From Stomorhina lunata (lineage: Eukaryota; Arthropoda; Insecta; Diptera; Rhiniidae), in NCBI GenBank assembly GCA_933228675.1, contig OW121741.1:72924629-72988628 (forward strand): DNA of 64,000 nucleotides, in the 5' to 3' direction. Below, piece by piece: positions 11,454-22,834 of this stretch (positions are counted from its first letter, which is position 1; the number at the start of each line of letters is the position of its first letter). The notes below the pieces were generated by a model. The model saw only the letters and a list, made by a program, of their open reading frames with translations, did no database searches and was not told the origin of the DNA. The translations under genes and the position numbers were made by a program.

Positions 11454-11868
11454 ATTTACACTTTTTAGGAATATCTAAGCTATTGCTGTGGTTCAAACAC
11501 TATTTCTTTAGCTAAGCCCTCTTAAAAACTATTTAATTAATAACAAAGATCACAAGAATGATAAATATTAACCCTTTCGTGACCAACAGAGACCAAAATG
11601 ACCCGAAAAAAAAGAAAACTTATTTCTATTTTTGTCTATTACATACAAATAAAAAAAAATATTTCTTTTTATTTTGGTCCCTGTTGATCACGAAATTATT
11701 AATATTCTACGTTTTTGAGAGGGCTTAGCAAAATAAATATTGTTTGATTTCATTTATTAAATTTAATTTTTACATTTGTTTCTTAAACTAATTTTTATAA
11801 TAATTTTGTTTTAAAATAATATTGTTTGAACCACAGCAATAGCTTAAATATTCCAAAAAAAGTGTAAA
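11454..11868. repeat. Imperfect ~415 bp palindrome (foldback/MITE)
   Basis: Outer arms TTTACACTTTTTAGGAATAT...AAGCTATTGCTGTGGTTCAAACA (11454-11503) and TGTTTGAACCACAGCAATAGCTT...ATTCCAAAAAAAGTGTAAA (11822-11868) are inverted copies. Inward pairs follow: AGCTAAGCCCTCT with AGAGGGCTTAGC, and ATTAACCCTTTCGTGACCAA with the ATCACGAAATTATTAAT block near 11690. The structure folds along most of its length. No transposase frame, and target duplication not clear. Confidence 0.75.
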
Positions 11869-12016
11869 CTCAGAAAATATTTCACTGGAAATTTGACTTC
11901 TCGACAACTTTTTTCTTCTTTTAAAGCAGTTCCGCAAGCTGACAAGATCATGTTCCTATTCTCTATTTTAAACTTACTTTCAGTGTAACAAATATTAAAA
12001 CTACATATTAACAAAT

Positions 12017-12032
12017 GTTGCCTATAAGCAAC
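12017..12032. repeat. 16-bp palindrome, site 2 (one mismatch)
   Basis: GTTGCCTATAAGCAAC, followed by ATTG as at site 1. Confidence 0.85.
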
Positions 12033-12355
12033 ATTGTCTTTATAAAATTCCTGTCATGACAATAATAATTATTTTTAAGTTTTACCAACTTTATCTTATT
12101 TTCTTAACTGTTATTTATGATAAAATTCAAGTTTTTGAAAAAAATCCTCTCACTTTACGTTTTTATTTGAATTTTTGTCAAAAAACTATTTACACACGTT
12201 CCTTCATCACTTCAACAAGCTCACAATTTAATACTTGTAAAGCTTTTCAAAATTTATTTTCGTAATTAAATGCTCACAAATGTAAATTTTAGTCGAGGAA
12301 AAACAGTTAACAATAACAACAAAAACTAAATGAACTATGACCCAATATTCACAAT

Positions 12356-12371
12356 GTTGCTTATAAGCAAC
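12356..12371. repeat. Perfect 16-bp palindrome, site 3
   Basis: GTTGCTTATAAGCAAC again, preceded by AAT as at site 2. Confidence 0.9.
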
Positions 12372-14040
12372 AAATGACATTAAAGGATTAATTAGTCAAA
12401 ATTTGAACAAAGCCCTCATGCAAATCCCTGTATCTATTTGACAATTAATTATATTTCTATACAAAAGTGATTTTTTACCAAATGTATCCTCAAACATTAA
12501 ATAGATTAAAAATTTTTTGCATTATCCAAACCCCCCCAAAAATCTTTTTCTTTTGCCATAATACGAGTCTATAGGTTTTTGCTTTCAATTATATTAAAAT
12601 ATAAATCTAAAATCACTCAAAAATCAATAAAAGACAAATTTGAACAGAACCATTCCATTCATTGGTAACGACATATACTTAAATTGCAATAGACAGACAA
12701 TCACCGCCACATTAAACACCCTATAAAATAAAGTTTTGGAACGTTTCGAAAATGTAAGTCTGTCTATAATCTAAGATATGTTTATGTGTATGGGCTTATG
12801 GTTCAAAAGCCAAATCGATTAACACAAGAATGCAAAAAAGTTATTATTTACCCATTACGTGATTTCATTTTTACTTTGTTTTGATATATAGGACACTTGA
12901 GACCATATAATCTTGGTTTCAGAAAAAATTATCAGGAAGTGCTTATGGGTAATGGATGAAGTAAGGATTGGGAATTACTGAATACAGCAGGGAAGAACTT
13001 TTACATACAATTTTTTTTTAATACAAAAACAACTTGGCATCATATTTATAAAAAAATCCAAAAGTGAAGTTAATCTACTTGGCTTAAATCCATATAAACT
13101 CCAACGAAAATCAAAAAAAAAATGTTTACTTGTTTGTTTCAATGTATGAAGAATATATGCATGAATGTCTAAATCTATATCATTAGAGATACGAGTATGC
13201 GGTATGCAGTTATTGCATCTTTGCTTGTGCAACACAATTTTTGCCACAATATTTAGGGAATAAGAAAATTGTTTTTCTTGTTCTTATTCTCTCAAGAATT
13301 TCCAACGAATTTCGTTTGAATACAGTAAAAATAATCATTTCCATGCCACCTCCCCCTTCACTTACACAAGATGATCATGTCTTTAGAATTTTTTCTTTTC
13401 CTTTTCTGCCAGATTTTACAAATTTTGTTGAATAAAATACACGGTCTTATACAAATGCTGCTGTAAATTCATCGTTCTGTGCAGTTTTGGCTTGAATTCA
13501 AATTGTTGTTAGCAAGAATTTCGTTTAGTTTAGTTTATACTTATATAATGGCATATAGAAAATAAGAAGAAAAAACATACATACTTCAAACATTTGTTAC
13601 ATGATGCCCTTTTCCATATAACATAACCATTCATTCATTCGTTCGTTTAGGTACTTACATACATACATATATGTATCTATTAAATATAATAATCTCATTC
13701 TCCACCGGAGACATATATAAAATATTTATAGAAAAAATCAAAAACCCATAAAAACTCATTTTCTATACTTGAAAAATCGTAAAGGAAATTGCATCTCTTG
13801 AAATGTAAATAAATATCTGGTATAAGTGCATACAAATCATTTGCTGCAACAATGTCATAACTTGCTTAAACTTGTTACAATAATAGTTATTTCTTAAACT
13901 TGTCTTGTCCGAATAACTCCATATTATATAAAAGCATATTTAGAACCATAAATTGATATTGTCTCTTACGAGTATTGGGCTTGATTTTTTTAACCCTTGA
14001 ACTCCGTAATTAGCTCATTCACTGCAAACTTTATAATCTG
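12372..14040. other. No gene seen
   Basis: AT-rich. Frames at 12975-13247 and 13241-13435 lack domain signatures and codon structure. Short CATT/CATA runs near 13620-13670. Confidence 0.5.
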
Positions 14041-15137
14041 CACCATTTTCAATTGTAACAGAGAAATTTTCAAATTAAGTTGAGAAATTTTCAATTGAAA
14101 TTTTCAATTGAAATTGAGAAATATTCAATTGGAATTGAGAATTTTTAATTGAAATTGAGAAATTTTCAATTGAAATTGAGACTTTTCAATTGAAATTGAG
14201 AAATATTCAATTGAAATTGAGAATTTTCAATTTCAAATGAGAAATTTTCAATTGAAATTGAGAAATTTTCAATTGAAATTGAGAATTTTTCAATTGAAAA
14301 TGAGAATTTGTAAATTGAAATTGAGAAAATCCCAATTGGAAATGGGGAATTTTGAATTGAAATTGAGAATTTTTCAATTGAAATTGAGAATTTTTCAATT
14401 GAAATTGAGAAAATCCCAATTGGAAATGAGGTTGATTTTTTTAATTGAAATTGAGAAATTTTCAATTAAAATTGAGAAATTTTCAATTTGAAATGAGAAA
14501 ATTTCAATTAAAAATGAGAAATTTTCAATTAAAAATGAGAAATTTTCAATTGAAAATGAGAAATTTTCAATTGAAATTGAGAATTTTAGAATTGAAATTT
14601 AGAAAACCTAAATTAAAATTATCTCAATTTCAATTGAAAAATTCTCAATTTAAATTTAAAATTTCTCAATTTCAATTGAAAATTTCTCAATTTCAATTGA
14701 CAATTTCTCATTTTCTCAATTTCAATTAAAAAACTCAACCTCATTTTCAAGTGTGCTTTTCTCAATTTCAATTGAAAAATTCCCAATTTAAATTTAAAAA
14801 TTCTCAATTTCAATTGAAAATTTCTCATTTTCAATTGGGCTTTTCTCAATTTCAATTGAAAAATTTTCAATTTCAATTTAAAGTTTCTCAATTTCAACTG
14901 AATGTTTCTCATTTTCAATTAGGATTTTTATCAATTTTAATTGAAAATTTCTCATTTTTAATTGAAAATTCTCAATTTCAATTAAAAATTTCTCAATTTC
15001 AAATGAAAATACTCAATTTCAATTGAAAATTTCTCATTATCAATTGAAAATTCTCAATTTCACTTGAAAATTTCTCAATTTCAATTGAATATTCTCAATT
15101 TCAATTGAATATTTCTCAATTTCAATTGAAAATGGTG
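14041..15137. mobile_element. Minisatellite-armed foldback element, copy 1 (1.1 kb)
   Basis: Ends are inverted: CACCATTTTCAATTG at 14041 and CAATTGAAAATGGTG ending at 15137. The left half is a run of 20-24 bp units of the form TTTTCAATTGAAATTGAGAA. Near 14600-14625 the orientation flips and the right half is the same in reverse. Each arm also carries a mirrored landmark (AATGAGGTTGATTTTTTTAA at about 14425 against AAAACTCAACCTCATTTTCA at about 14728), so the arms are true inverted copies and not just self-palindromic repeats. The right end is followed by TA; the left flank reads TG. The many Gln/Phe/Asn/Lys frames here come from the repeat and are not genes. Structurally like Drosophila FB elements, but no transposase is present. 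Confidence 0.85.
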
Positions 15138-15670
15138 TAGAGCGTTCAGATATGGACTGTCAGAAATCTAATTTTGGAACAAATAACAGCTCCTAATACA
15201 GAACATCGAGGAGGGATGGCTTTAGAACAAGGTTGGCCATTATTTGCGTGGAAGGGGAACAACTACAATTTACATTAAGCAAGAACAGATTTTTATACTG
15301 GTACTTAAAAAACACAAACTCATACTAAACTAATAATACCCCAGCTAGCATTTTTTGGAAAATTTTAATCAAATATGGGTCTTTTTTGACTTCACTGCAC
15401 GATTAAAATGATAATTTATGATATCACTTTTGAGTCGAAAATGATCTTTTTGTGTGAGAAAGTGGTACCCTTCAAGCGACTCTACAAAAAGAGTCTTTAA
15501 TGACTCGCTTTGCTGATTAGAATATGACTGCACACATTTTGCAAGATTTGTTAAAAAAAAAGAAAGAATAAAGCTTTTTATTGCTCAACACAGTAAATCT
15601 ATTTTTAGAACACGTCATATCTATTTTTAGAACATTGAAATTGCGTTAATAATTACAGAAATTGATGTTG
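15138..15670. other. No gene seen
   Basis: AT-rich spacer with short frames only. Confidence 0.45.
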
Positions 15671-15750
15671 CCGACACCGAGGATCGAACCTAGGCTGCTG
15701 AATATGATATGTTATGTCGACTACTAACGACGTGCTAACTGAGTTAAGAC
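15671..15750 (-). mobile_element. tRNA-like SINE head or tRNA pseudogene
   Basis: Read on the minus strand, an A-box-like TTAACTCAGTTAGCA (15733-15747) precedes a B-box-like GGTTCGATCC (15681-15690) followed by TCGGTGTCGGC. A short stem GTCG...CGAC lies between them where an anticodon arm would be. Pairing is imperfect and the middle is longer than in a normal tRNA, so a functional tRNA is unlikely. A tRNA-derived SINE head or a degenerate tRNA copy fits better. Confidence 0.5.
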
Positions 15751-16223
15751 GTTCATTCTCCAAATGAGCAAAATATAGAGCTGTAAAAGAATGATTACTT
15801 TTATTAAATTTCTGAATCATTCAAGCGTTAAAATGGGATTTTAATGCAATCTTCAAATCCAATTTCCACAAACTCTACTCCCTCTATACTCATTTGCATA
15901 ACCATTTTCCCAGTTTCAACCAGAGTATGAAAACAAACAAAACATTTGAATTTTTTTTAATTCAGTGAGCAAAACGGAAACAAAACATAAAAAACATGAT
16001 AATATATTTGCCAAAGTGATTTGTAATTTATTTGTACTCGAAACATGAATGTCATTTTAACTTACTCAGCCGGAAAGAAACCCAAATTGAGCAAAACCAA
16101 TAAACTCAGAACAGAAACGTTTGCTGAAAGATTTGATTTCGTACAGTCTTTTTAAAGAATTTCATTATTTTGTTGTTGTCTTTTCTTTAACCGACCAAAT
16201 CTCTTTAACCGAACAAATCTCAT

Positions 16224-16525
16224 TCAAATCTCAACTAAATGTTTTTGATATTCACTTTCATGAGTTTTCATAATGATCGTGATATTTACAAAAATTACAA
16301 AAAGTCTTCGGCTACTTAAACGTACGATTGCAATCGTATGATATGGTAAACTGAAGCAAAAGAGATGAGCGAAAAGAATATTGCTTGCTTTTTTGCCCTT
16401 TGACTTTTTAAATAAATTTGTTTTGTTTAGTTTATGGAACAAAACGATTGAAGTAAAGCTTAATCTGCCTTTACATTCTACAAACGTTTGCGAAAGGTTT
16501 CGTTTCTTTTTATACTCTGTTTCCA
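16224..16525 (-). repeat. Repeat family R2, inverted copy
   Basis: Reverse complement of the R2 block order at 8757-9010 and 8229-8390: AAAAGAAACGAAACC, CAAACGTTTGTAGAATGTAAAG, ATCGTTTTGTTCCATAAACT, TTGCTTCAGTTTACCATA, AATCGTACGTTTAAGTAGCC, AATATCACGATCATTATG. The 101-codon frame across it is not conserved in the other copies, so it is not a gene. Confidence 0.7.
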
Positions 16526-16760
16526 ACACAATGCCTGCTTAGTTGGGGGTCATCCCCTAATTAATTTTTCAGCAATTGATTGTATTCTCATTCCAAGATA
16601 CTAGATAAATATTTTCCGATATAAATGCCAAAATGCTGACGCTATATAATGTTCCATCTTTCCCACTTTGTACTCGGTTTAGCTGCGGTATGAAATTTTG
16701 ACGCTATGTTTCATTTATTGCCACAAACTTCTAGCTAATTACGAATAATAGTTCCAAAAA

Positions 16761-17015
16761 CTGTTCAGAATAATCATTTCGTTAATGTATTTTTGTCGAT
16801 ACTGGCCACCCGCGTTAGTCACTTTTAAAAAATGCATACCCAAATGTTCTTTTGCGTTCGTTTTATATCTTAAGAGTCACAGCTTTCTATCAACTTAACT
16901 TTACTTTACGGTCATCAAAATTATTTTAATATTTCTCAAGCAAAGTCTTGGCTTTAACAGTGTTTTTTTCACTAAAAATTAAGCTTGACCCATAAACCTA
17001 TATCTCACAAACTAA
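16761..17015 (+). repeat. Dispersed repeat R4, copy 1
   Basis: Shares TTCGTTTTATATCTTAAGAG, TCACAGCT, TACGGTCATCAAAATTATTT, CAAGCAAAGTC and CCTATATCTCACAAAC with 20281-20545 in the same orientation. A third, interrupted copy is at about 24400-24870. Confidence 0.75.
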
Positions 17016-17250
17016 CAGACCGACAGTTGCTACAGTTGAAAGTTAGGACACACAAAAAATAATTAAGATTAAATACTAGTAGCACCAAATATGTGTACAA
17101 ACTTTTCAACTCAACTGTTATAAAAATTCTGAAGTCAATGACTAATTCAGCATTGCCCAGTCCAAATGGTCCCTTTCAAATTTATCGAGTAAAAACTGGA
17201 GGGGAAAAAATAAAAATCATTAACATTATAACTCTAAACTTTCTTTTTAA

Positions 17251-17350
17251 ATAGCCTGTATTTACAACCTGTAAAGGTCAAAGGAGGAGCATATTTTCAA
17301 ATATCATCAAAGTTTCGGACGTCCTCTTCTAGAGTTCCATCCGTATCATT
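17251..17350 (+). repeat. Dispersed repeat R3, fragment
   Basis: TTTACAACCTGTAAAGGTCAAAGG, GAGCATATTTT and CATCAAAGTTTCGGACGTCCTCTTCTA match 32180-32280 and, inverted, 23240-23395. Confidence 0.7.
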
Positions 17351-17407
17351 TTCAAAAATGATCCTGAAAATGCAAAATTGATATAAACAAAATCGTATCG
17401 TACTTTC

Positions 17408-17530
17408 TAAAAAAAAGGGACCAAGAAGGGGGAAAAGTCAATATAACTTTAATTCCATTCAAAAAATAATGGAAAATTTGGGAAAATGAAAAATAGGTAC
17501 TTTTTAAAAAAAGGGACCAAGAAGGGGAAT
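17408..17530 (+). repeat. Local direct repeat next to mariner end
   Basis: AAAAAAGGGACCAAGAAGGGG occurs at about 17410-17431 and 17505-17526, each followed by an AAxTTCATTC-like block and a run resembling AAATAATGGGAAAAT. This local duplication abuts the truncated end of the mariner at 17.55 kb. Confidence 0.7.
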
Positions 17531-17535
17531 TTCAT

Positions 17536-18646
17536 TCATAAAATAAGGGAAAATATACCGTTAATGTGCCGAATTATCTCATCCTTTAGCTCTTGAATTG
17601 TTGCTGGCTTATCGACGTACACCTTTTCTTTCAAATAACCCCAAAGAAAAAAGTCCAACGGTGTCAAATCACATGATCTTGGCGGCCAATTGACATCGCC
17701 ATTACGTGAGATAACACGGCCATTGAATTTCTTGCGCAAAAGAGCCATTGTTTCGTTAGCTGTGTGGCAAGTGGCACCGTCCTGCTGAAACCACATATCG
17801 TCCACATCCATATCTTCTAATTCGGACCATAAAAAGTTCGTTATCATCTCACGATAGCGAACACCATTCACAGTAACTGCCTGACCGGCCTCATTTTGGA
17901 AAAAATACGGCCCGATGATGCCACCAGCCCATAAACCGCACCAAACAGTCACTCTTTGTGGGTGCATTGGTTTTTCGGCAATCACTCTTGGATTCTCATT
18001 CGCCCAAACGCGGCAATTCTGTTTATTGACGAATCCACGGAGGTGAAAATGTGCCTCATAACTGAAGATGATTTTCTTCGAAAATTGATCATCCACTATT
18101 GCCATTTCTTGCCACCATTCTGTCCATTCACGACGTTTGGAATGGTCAAGAGGCTTTAGTTCTTGAGCCAATTGCACCTTGTAAGCGTATAAGTGCAAGT
18201 CTTTATGCATAATTTTCATCAACGACGAGCGTGAGAGGTGCAATTGTTGGGCACGACGACGAGTTGAGGTGGACGACTCTTCAGCCACACTATCGCGAAC
18301 AGCAGCAATATTTTCTGCAGTACGAGCATGCACTGGTGTTCTCACATCTTCTACAGACCCGGTTTGCTCGAATTTTTCCACGATTTTTGCGATTGTACGC
18401 ACATTTGGACGATCAAATTGACCAAAAAAATCACGAAGTGCACGATATGCATTTTGATTTGAAGGCCCATTTTCATAATAAGTCTGGATAACTTTAACAC
18501 GTTGTTGAATTATGTATCTCTCTATGGTTCAAATTGAGTAAGTCTGAAATAGAGAAATGTCAAATAAAATTCGGAAAAAACTTGGCGTTTAGGTGTGGTT
18601 CACATTCAACATCGGCCCTTACAATTTAACCACCCTTTATAAATAA
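17536..18646 (-). pseudogene. DD41D (rosa-like) mariner transposase, nearly open, catalytically dead
   Basis: A minus-strand frame is open from about 18520 to 17536. It covers the N-terminal paired-type DNA-binding domain (RYIIQQRVKVIQTYYENGPS, then RRRAQQLHLSRSSLMKI) and the DDE/D catalytic core. Landmarks are VNKQNCRVW, VTVWCGLWAGGIIGPYFF, WFQQDGATCHTA and WPPRSCDLTPLDFFLWG. Forty-one residues separate the second Asp (QDG) and the last Asp (LTPLD), the spacing of the rosa/DD41D group. The first catalytic site reads FSYEAHF where the family has FSDEAHF, so Asp is replaced by Tyr (codon at 18058-18060). The expected ATG reads ATA at about 18523. The C-terminus is cut off by the repeat at 17.5 kb. 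The 5' terminus is probably the CCACCC at about 18640-18645. Coding looks young, but the enzyme should be inactive. Confidence 0.9.
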
Positions 18647-20280
18647 ATCATTCATTCCATTACAGCTCTGAAAAACGTTGGCAAAAGCTCAATTTCTGAA
18701 AAGTATGTCTTTATTTTTAACTACAACAGGAATGAAACAATTTTACCTTATTTAAAATTAAATTCTGATAACGAGCTTTTGACAAAACTTTTGCTCAAAA
18801 GAAAATTATTTCTCTTTCTTTTCGTCATTCATAAAGAAAATAAAGTTAATCAAAAAGTTTTTTTTTTTACCCTGGAAAAGATTCTTTTGTGTAGCTTTTC
18901 ATAAGAAAATAAATGTCAGATGTAACTATTGATGTAAAATAAAAATTGTTAAATAAGGAAAATTTTTTAAATTTTTTTAAAGGTAAAAACTTTTCTTTCA
19001 AAAAGATCTTGTATTTAATTTGTTCTTTTTAATTGGACTTCGATTATGTCAAAAATTGTTCATAGCAAATGGTTAGACTCTGACTGCCACCTGCAGGAGT
19101 ATCGGCTTGTTGAATATTCTTTGCCTCTAAGGCCTGACAAATTCTGGGTTCTTAAGCCTTGTTTCATTCCTTTGAAGTTGTATATATTATTTCAATTCTC
19201 TGAATTATAATAGGGCTTCTCGGAAGCACAAAAACTGCAGTAGGTACCTTTTATGTTTTAACAGTACTTTTATCTCTACTAAGTACATTATACATAAAAG
19301 ACACAAGTAAGATAGAAAATTAGACGTTCAAGCCTCACCATATGATACCCTACAGCACTAAAGTCTAATAGAAATTTTAAAGTGAACAAATTAAAGTTTG
19401 TTTTGTAATTCTGATTAGTATACTCTAAAATGGGTCCCGCCTATGCTGGTGTTGCTTTCTTCGAAATTCGCACAATTTTTAATTTTTTTTTTTTTTCAAA
19501 TTTAATTTCCTCTTGATTCTAATGAGAGTAGGAAAAACTTTTCCATTGTTTAAAAATTTTATAAATATGTATATAAAAAAAAATAATTTTTAGAAATTAG
19601 AATTTCGTATTAACCTCAAACCCAAAACAAACTATTAAATATGTACATTTATCTCTAGAAATTAACTTAAATATGCTTTCATTTTAAAACTCAAAACCCC
19701 AACAAGTAAAACGTAAAAAGACAAAAGCAGAGCAAAATTAAAATTTTTTAAAAGTTTATAGAACTTTTCTTTTTCGAACATCAGGTGGAGAAGAACAAAT
19801 AAAAACTTTTAATTAACTTAAGTAAATATTAACCCACAAAATGTAACCAAAAAGACATCAACTTTTAGACAAACTTGTATAAGAAATGACAGAGATGGGA
19901 GTTTTAAAATGTCGGACATTATAGAAAACCAATGTCGACATAATAATAAATTCGGAAATTATCAGAGAATCTTTATTTTCAACGTCTCTAACTAATAACA
20001 TGATTCTATCTGCCGAAAATGCAATCAGCGCAGGGTTGCATTTCTATTAAGTCCTTGGAGTTACCAGACTATAGATTGCTTAAATATGGAATTTAGTTAT
20101 ACTTGGCTTGTATCTCATCATATACAATGGCATGTGTTTTGAAGAAATCTTGTTCCCAAAAACCGTATATCTTTTCGAAACACGAGTTTTTCTTTAAGAG
20201 TGCATCTGTTTGTCGACTGGCTAGTAGATCACACAACGCATTATAGAAAAAATAAACACGAAATGATTACACTTTTTTGA
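18647..20280. other. No gene seen
   Basis: AT-rich with long poly-T and poly-A runs. A slightly more GC-rich patch at 19075-19160 has no recognisable frame. Nothing else supported. Confidence 0.5.
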
Positions 20281-20545
20281 ATAATAATTTCGTGGATGTT
20301 TTTTTTTGTCGATTCTGGTCATCCGCTTAAGCCACTTTTAAAAGAGCTTTTGTATACCCAAATCTTCTTATACGAATGTGTTTCAAGTTCGTTTTATATC
20401 TTAAGAGTCACAGCTATCTATCAACTTGACTTTACGGTCATCAAAATTATTTTATAGTTATCAAGCAAAGTCCTGGCTTCAACCGTATTTTTTTGGTTAC
20501 CAAAAATGAAACTCACAACCTATATCTCACAAACCAAAAATATGG
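20281..20545 (+). repeat. Dispersed repeat R4, copy 2
   Basis: Same block order as 16761-17015: ATTTCGT..ATGT, GTCGATTCTGG, TTCGTTTTATATCTTAAGAG, TACGGTCATCAAAATTATTT, CCTATATCTCACAAACC. Confidence 0.75.
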
Positions 20546-21100
20546 AATTTAGTTTTACTTTGGAAACGAATTTCACAATTCCCTCATTTTTTTTAGTAAT
20601 TCTTCCCTTTAAATATAGACTTTAGGCAAATATAATTTTTTTGAGACAACATTGATTTCTATAATAATCGTGGTCTTAATTTTCCAATATCTGCAACGGA
20701 TAACAGATCCACTTTACCATCTCTGCAAACAAAAACACTTACATTTTAGAATAGCAACGTACCTTATGAGTGTTTAGAAATGTCAACTAAACAACTTGAG
20801 TGGTACATTCTTCTAGTTATTATTGTTGTAAGCAAACTATCCAAACGGTAAAAATCCAGGGCCTTTTTTGTTTGAACCCTCTACTGAAATAATCATATTT
20901 CATCAAAAAATTTTATGGAATTTTTCTTTTTTTTGTATTAAATCTAATATTTCACTTTCAAAAATATTCATGACATCATCATCTTGTTTTGGACTTGGCA
21001 TAGCCTGTGTTTCTAATGATACAACTCTTTACATATAAAACCTAGTACTCTCCTTCTACTTCGATCCATCTGATACAAAACTTTCAGAGTAACTTCTATC
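20546..21100. other. No gene seen
   Basis: AT-rich, short frames only. Leads into the degenerate array. Confidence 0.4.
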
Positions 21101-22690
21101 TTAAATTTCGTCCGAATCTTACAGACAAACAATTTTTAAATTTGATCTCTTATGTTTATGAAGATATTCGAATAATTGTCCCTTCCCTGATTCTGCTTTA
21201 TAACCAAACTTATTAATAAATGTTAGTTGATCCAACTTTAAAATCTCTGCACCCAATTCTTCTAAAGATACCCTACAATAGATAATTTGTATGGGGAGTA
21301 GAAATCCTATAGCTCCTTTTTTGTCCGTGCTTAAAAAGCAACAAAGTTTAAAGACTCTAATTTTAGAAATTCTGAAAATACAGAGCCAATACTTTTTAAA
21401 TTTATATGGGGACAAATTCCCCCTGATCCAATCCTAAAACATTTTGAGCTAAATACTCCCGTTGACAAAAATAAGTTTGGAGGCAATACCTTATACAGTT
21501 ATGGAAATTATTATCTTTCTTTAGTGTGGGTGAAACTTCCCCTGCTAGTTATGAAAATTTATGCCATTCCCACTTCTTCTATCCTCTTAAATTTTCTCCG
21601 AATCTTATAAAAAGAAAAACGACCGCTGCTTTAAATTTGATCTCTAATGTTTATAAGGAAACGCGAATATCTGTCCCTCCTTCGATTATGTTTTTTAACC
21701 AAACTTATTAATATAATGTTGGTTGATCCAGTTTTGAAATCTCTACATTCAATTCTTCTAAAGATACTCTACAATAGATAATTTCTATGGGAAGTGAAAA
21801 TCATCCAGCTCCGTCTTCTTTTGTGATAAAAATAAGATTGTTTAAAGGCTTTAATTTTAGGAATTCTGAAAATACAGAGCCAATACTTTAAAAATTTTTA
21901 TGGGGGGCGAATTTCCCCTGATACGATCCTAACACAATCTGAGCTAAATACTCCCGTTGACAAAAATAAGTTTGAAGGCAATACCTTATACAGTTATGGA
22001 GATTATTATCTTTCTTTAGTGGTGGTGAAACTTCCCCTGCTAGTTATGAAGAGTTATGACATTCATTCTATCCTCTTAAATTTTGTCCGAATCCCATTAA
22101 AAAAGAAACGACGGCTGTTTATACAATTCTTCTTAAGATACCCTACAATAGATTATTTCTATGGGAAGTGGAAGATAAAAAAGGAACATAGTTTAAAGAC
22201 TTACATTTTAGGAATTCTAAAGATACAGAGCCAACACTTTATTAATTTGTATGGGGGACAAATTCCTCCTGACCCGATCCTTACACATTATGTTCTTAAT
22301 ACTCCCGTTGACGAACATAAGTTTGAAGAGTTATGACATTCATTCTATCCTCTTAAATTTTGTCCGAATCCCATTAAAAAAGAAACGACGGCTGTTTATC
22401 CAATTCTTCTAAAGATACCCTACAATAGATTATTTCTATGGGAAGTGGAAGATAAAAAAGGAACAAAGTTTAAAGACTTACATTTTGGAAATTCTAAAAA
22501 TACAGAGCCAATACTTTATAAATTTGTATGGGGGACGAATTCCCCCTGATCCGATCCTTACACATTCTGTACCAAATACTCCCGTTGACAATAATAAGTT
22601 TGAAAGCAATAACTTATACAGTTATGGAGATTATTATCGTTCTTCAGTGTGGGGTGAAACTTCCCCTGCTCCGCTACCGTTTTAAGTAAC
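21100..22690 (+). repeat. Degenerate tandem array, four partial units
   Basis: A block beginning at GAAATTCTGAAAATACAGAG recurs at 21366, 21860, 22211 and 22487, giving steps of about 494, 351 and 276 bp. Each unit then has an ATATGGGGGACAAATTCCCC-like block, AATACTCCCGTTGACAA, AAGTTTGAAGGCAATACC, CAGTTATGGAGATTATTATC and GGTGAAACTTCCCCTGC. Later units lose internal parts. One frame reads IQSQYFINLYGGRIPPDPIL in two units (near 22220 and 22490), with stops elsewhere. This is either a local amplification of a decayed gene or element fragment, or a slowly decaying satellite. I recognise no protein family. Confidence 0.75.
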
Positions 22691-22834
22691 GTTATTGGTG
22701 AAAAAAGTCACTTGTGTAAAAATGAAGACTCAAACTTTTAAACTCTTTCCTTTTGAACTTTGGTTGTAATGCTCTTAAAATACTTTCTAAACTTCATCAA
22801 AATCGATTAAAGAAATAAACTTATAATTTTACAT

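Noticed and set aside
14166..15026. Many overlapping Gln/Phe/Asn/Lys-rich open frames on both strands
   Set aside because: They are translations of the AATTGAAATTGAG minisatellite; frames exist on both strands and in several phases, as a repeat with few stop codons gives.
14041..15137. CRISPR array
   Set aside because: No constant repeat with unique spacers of similar length; units are contiguous, palindromic and flip orientation. Eukaryotic context.
15671..15750. Functional tRNA gene
   Set aside because: Stem pairing is poor and the middle too long; kept only as a tRNA-like relic.
16224..16529. 101-codon frame on the minus strand
   Set aside because: Lies inside dispersed repeat R2 and is not open in the other copies.
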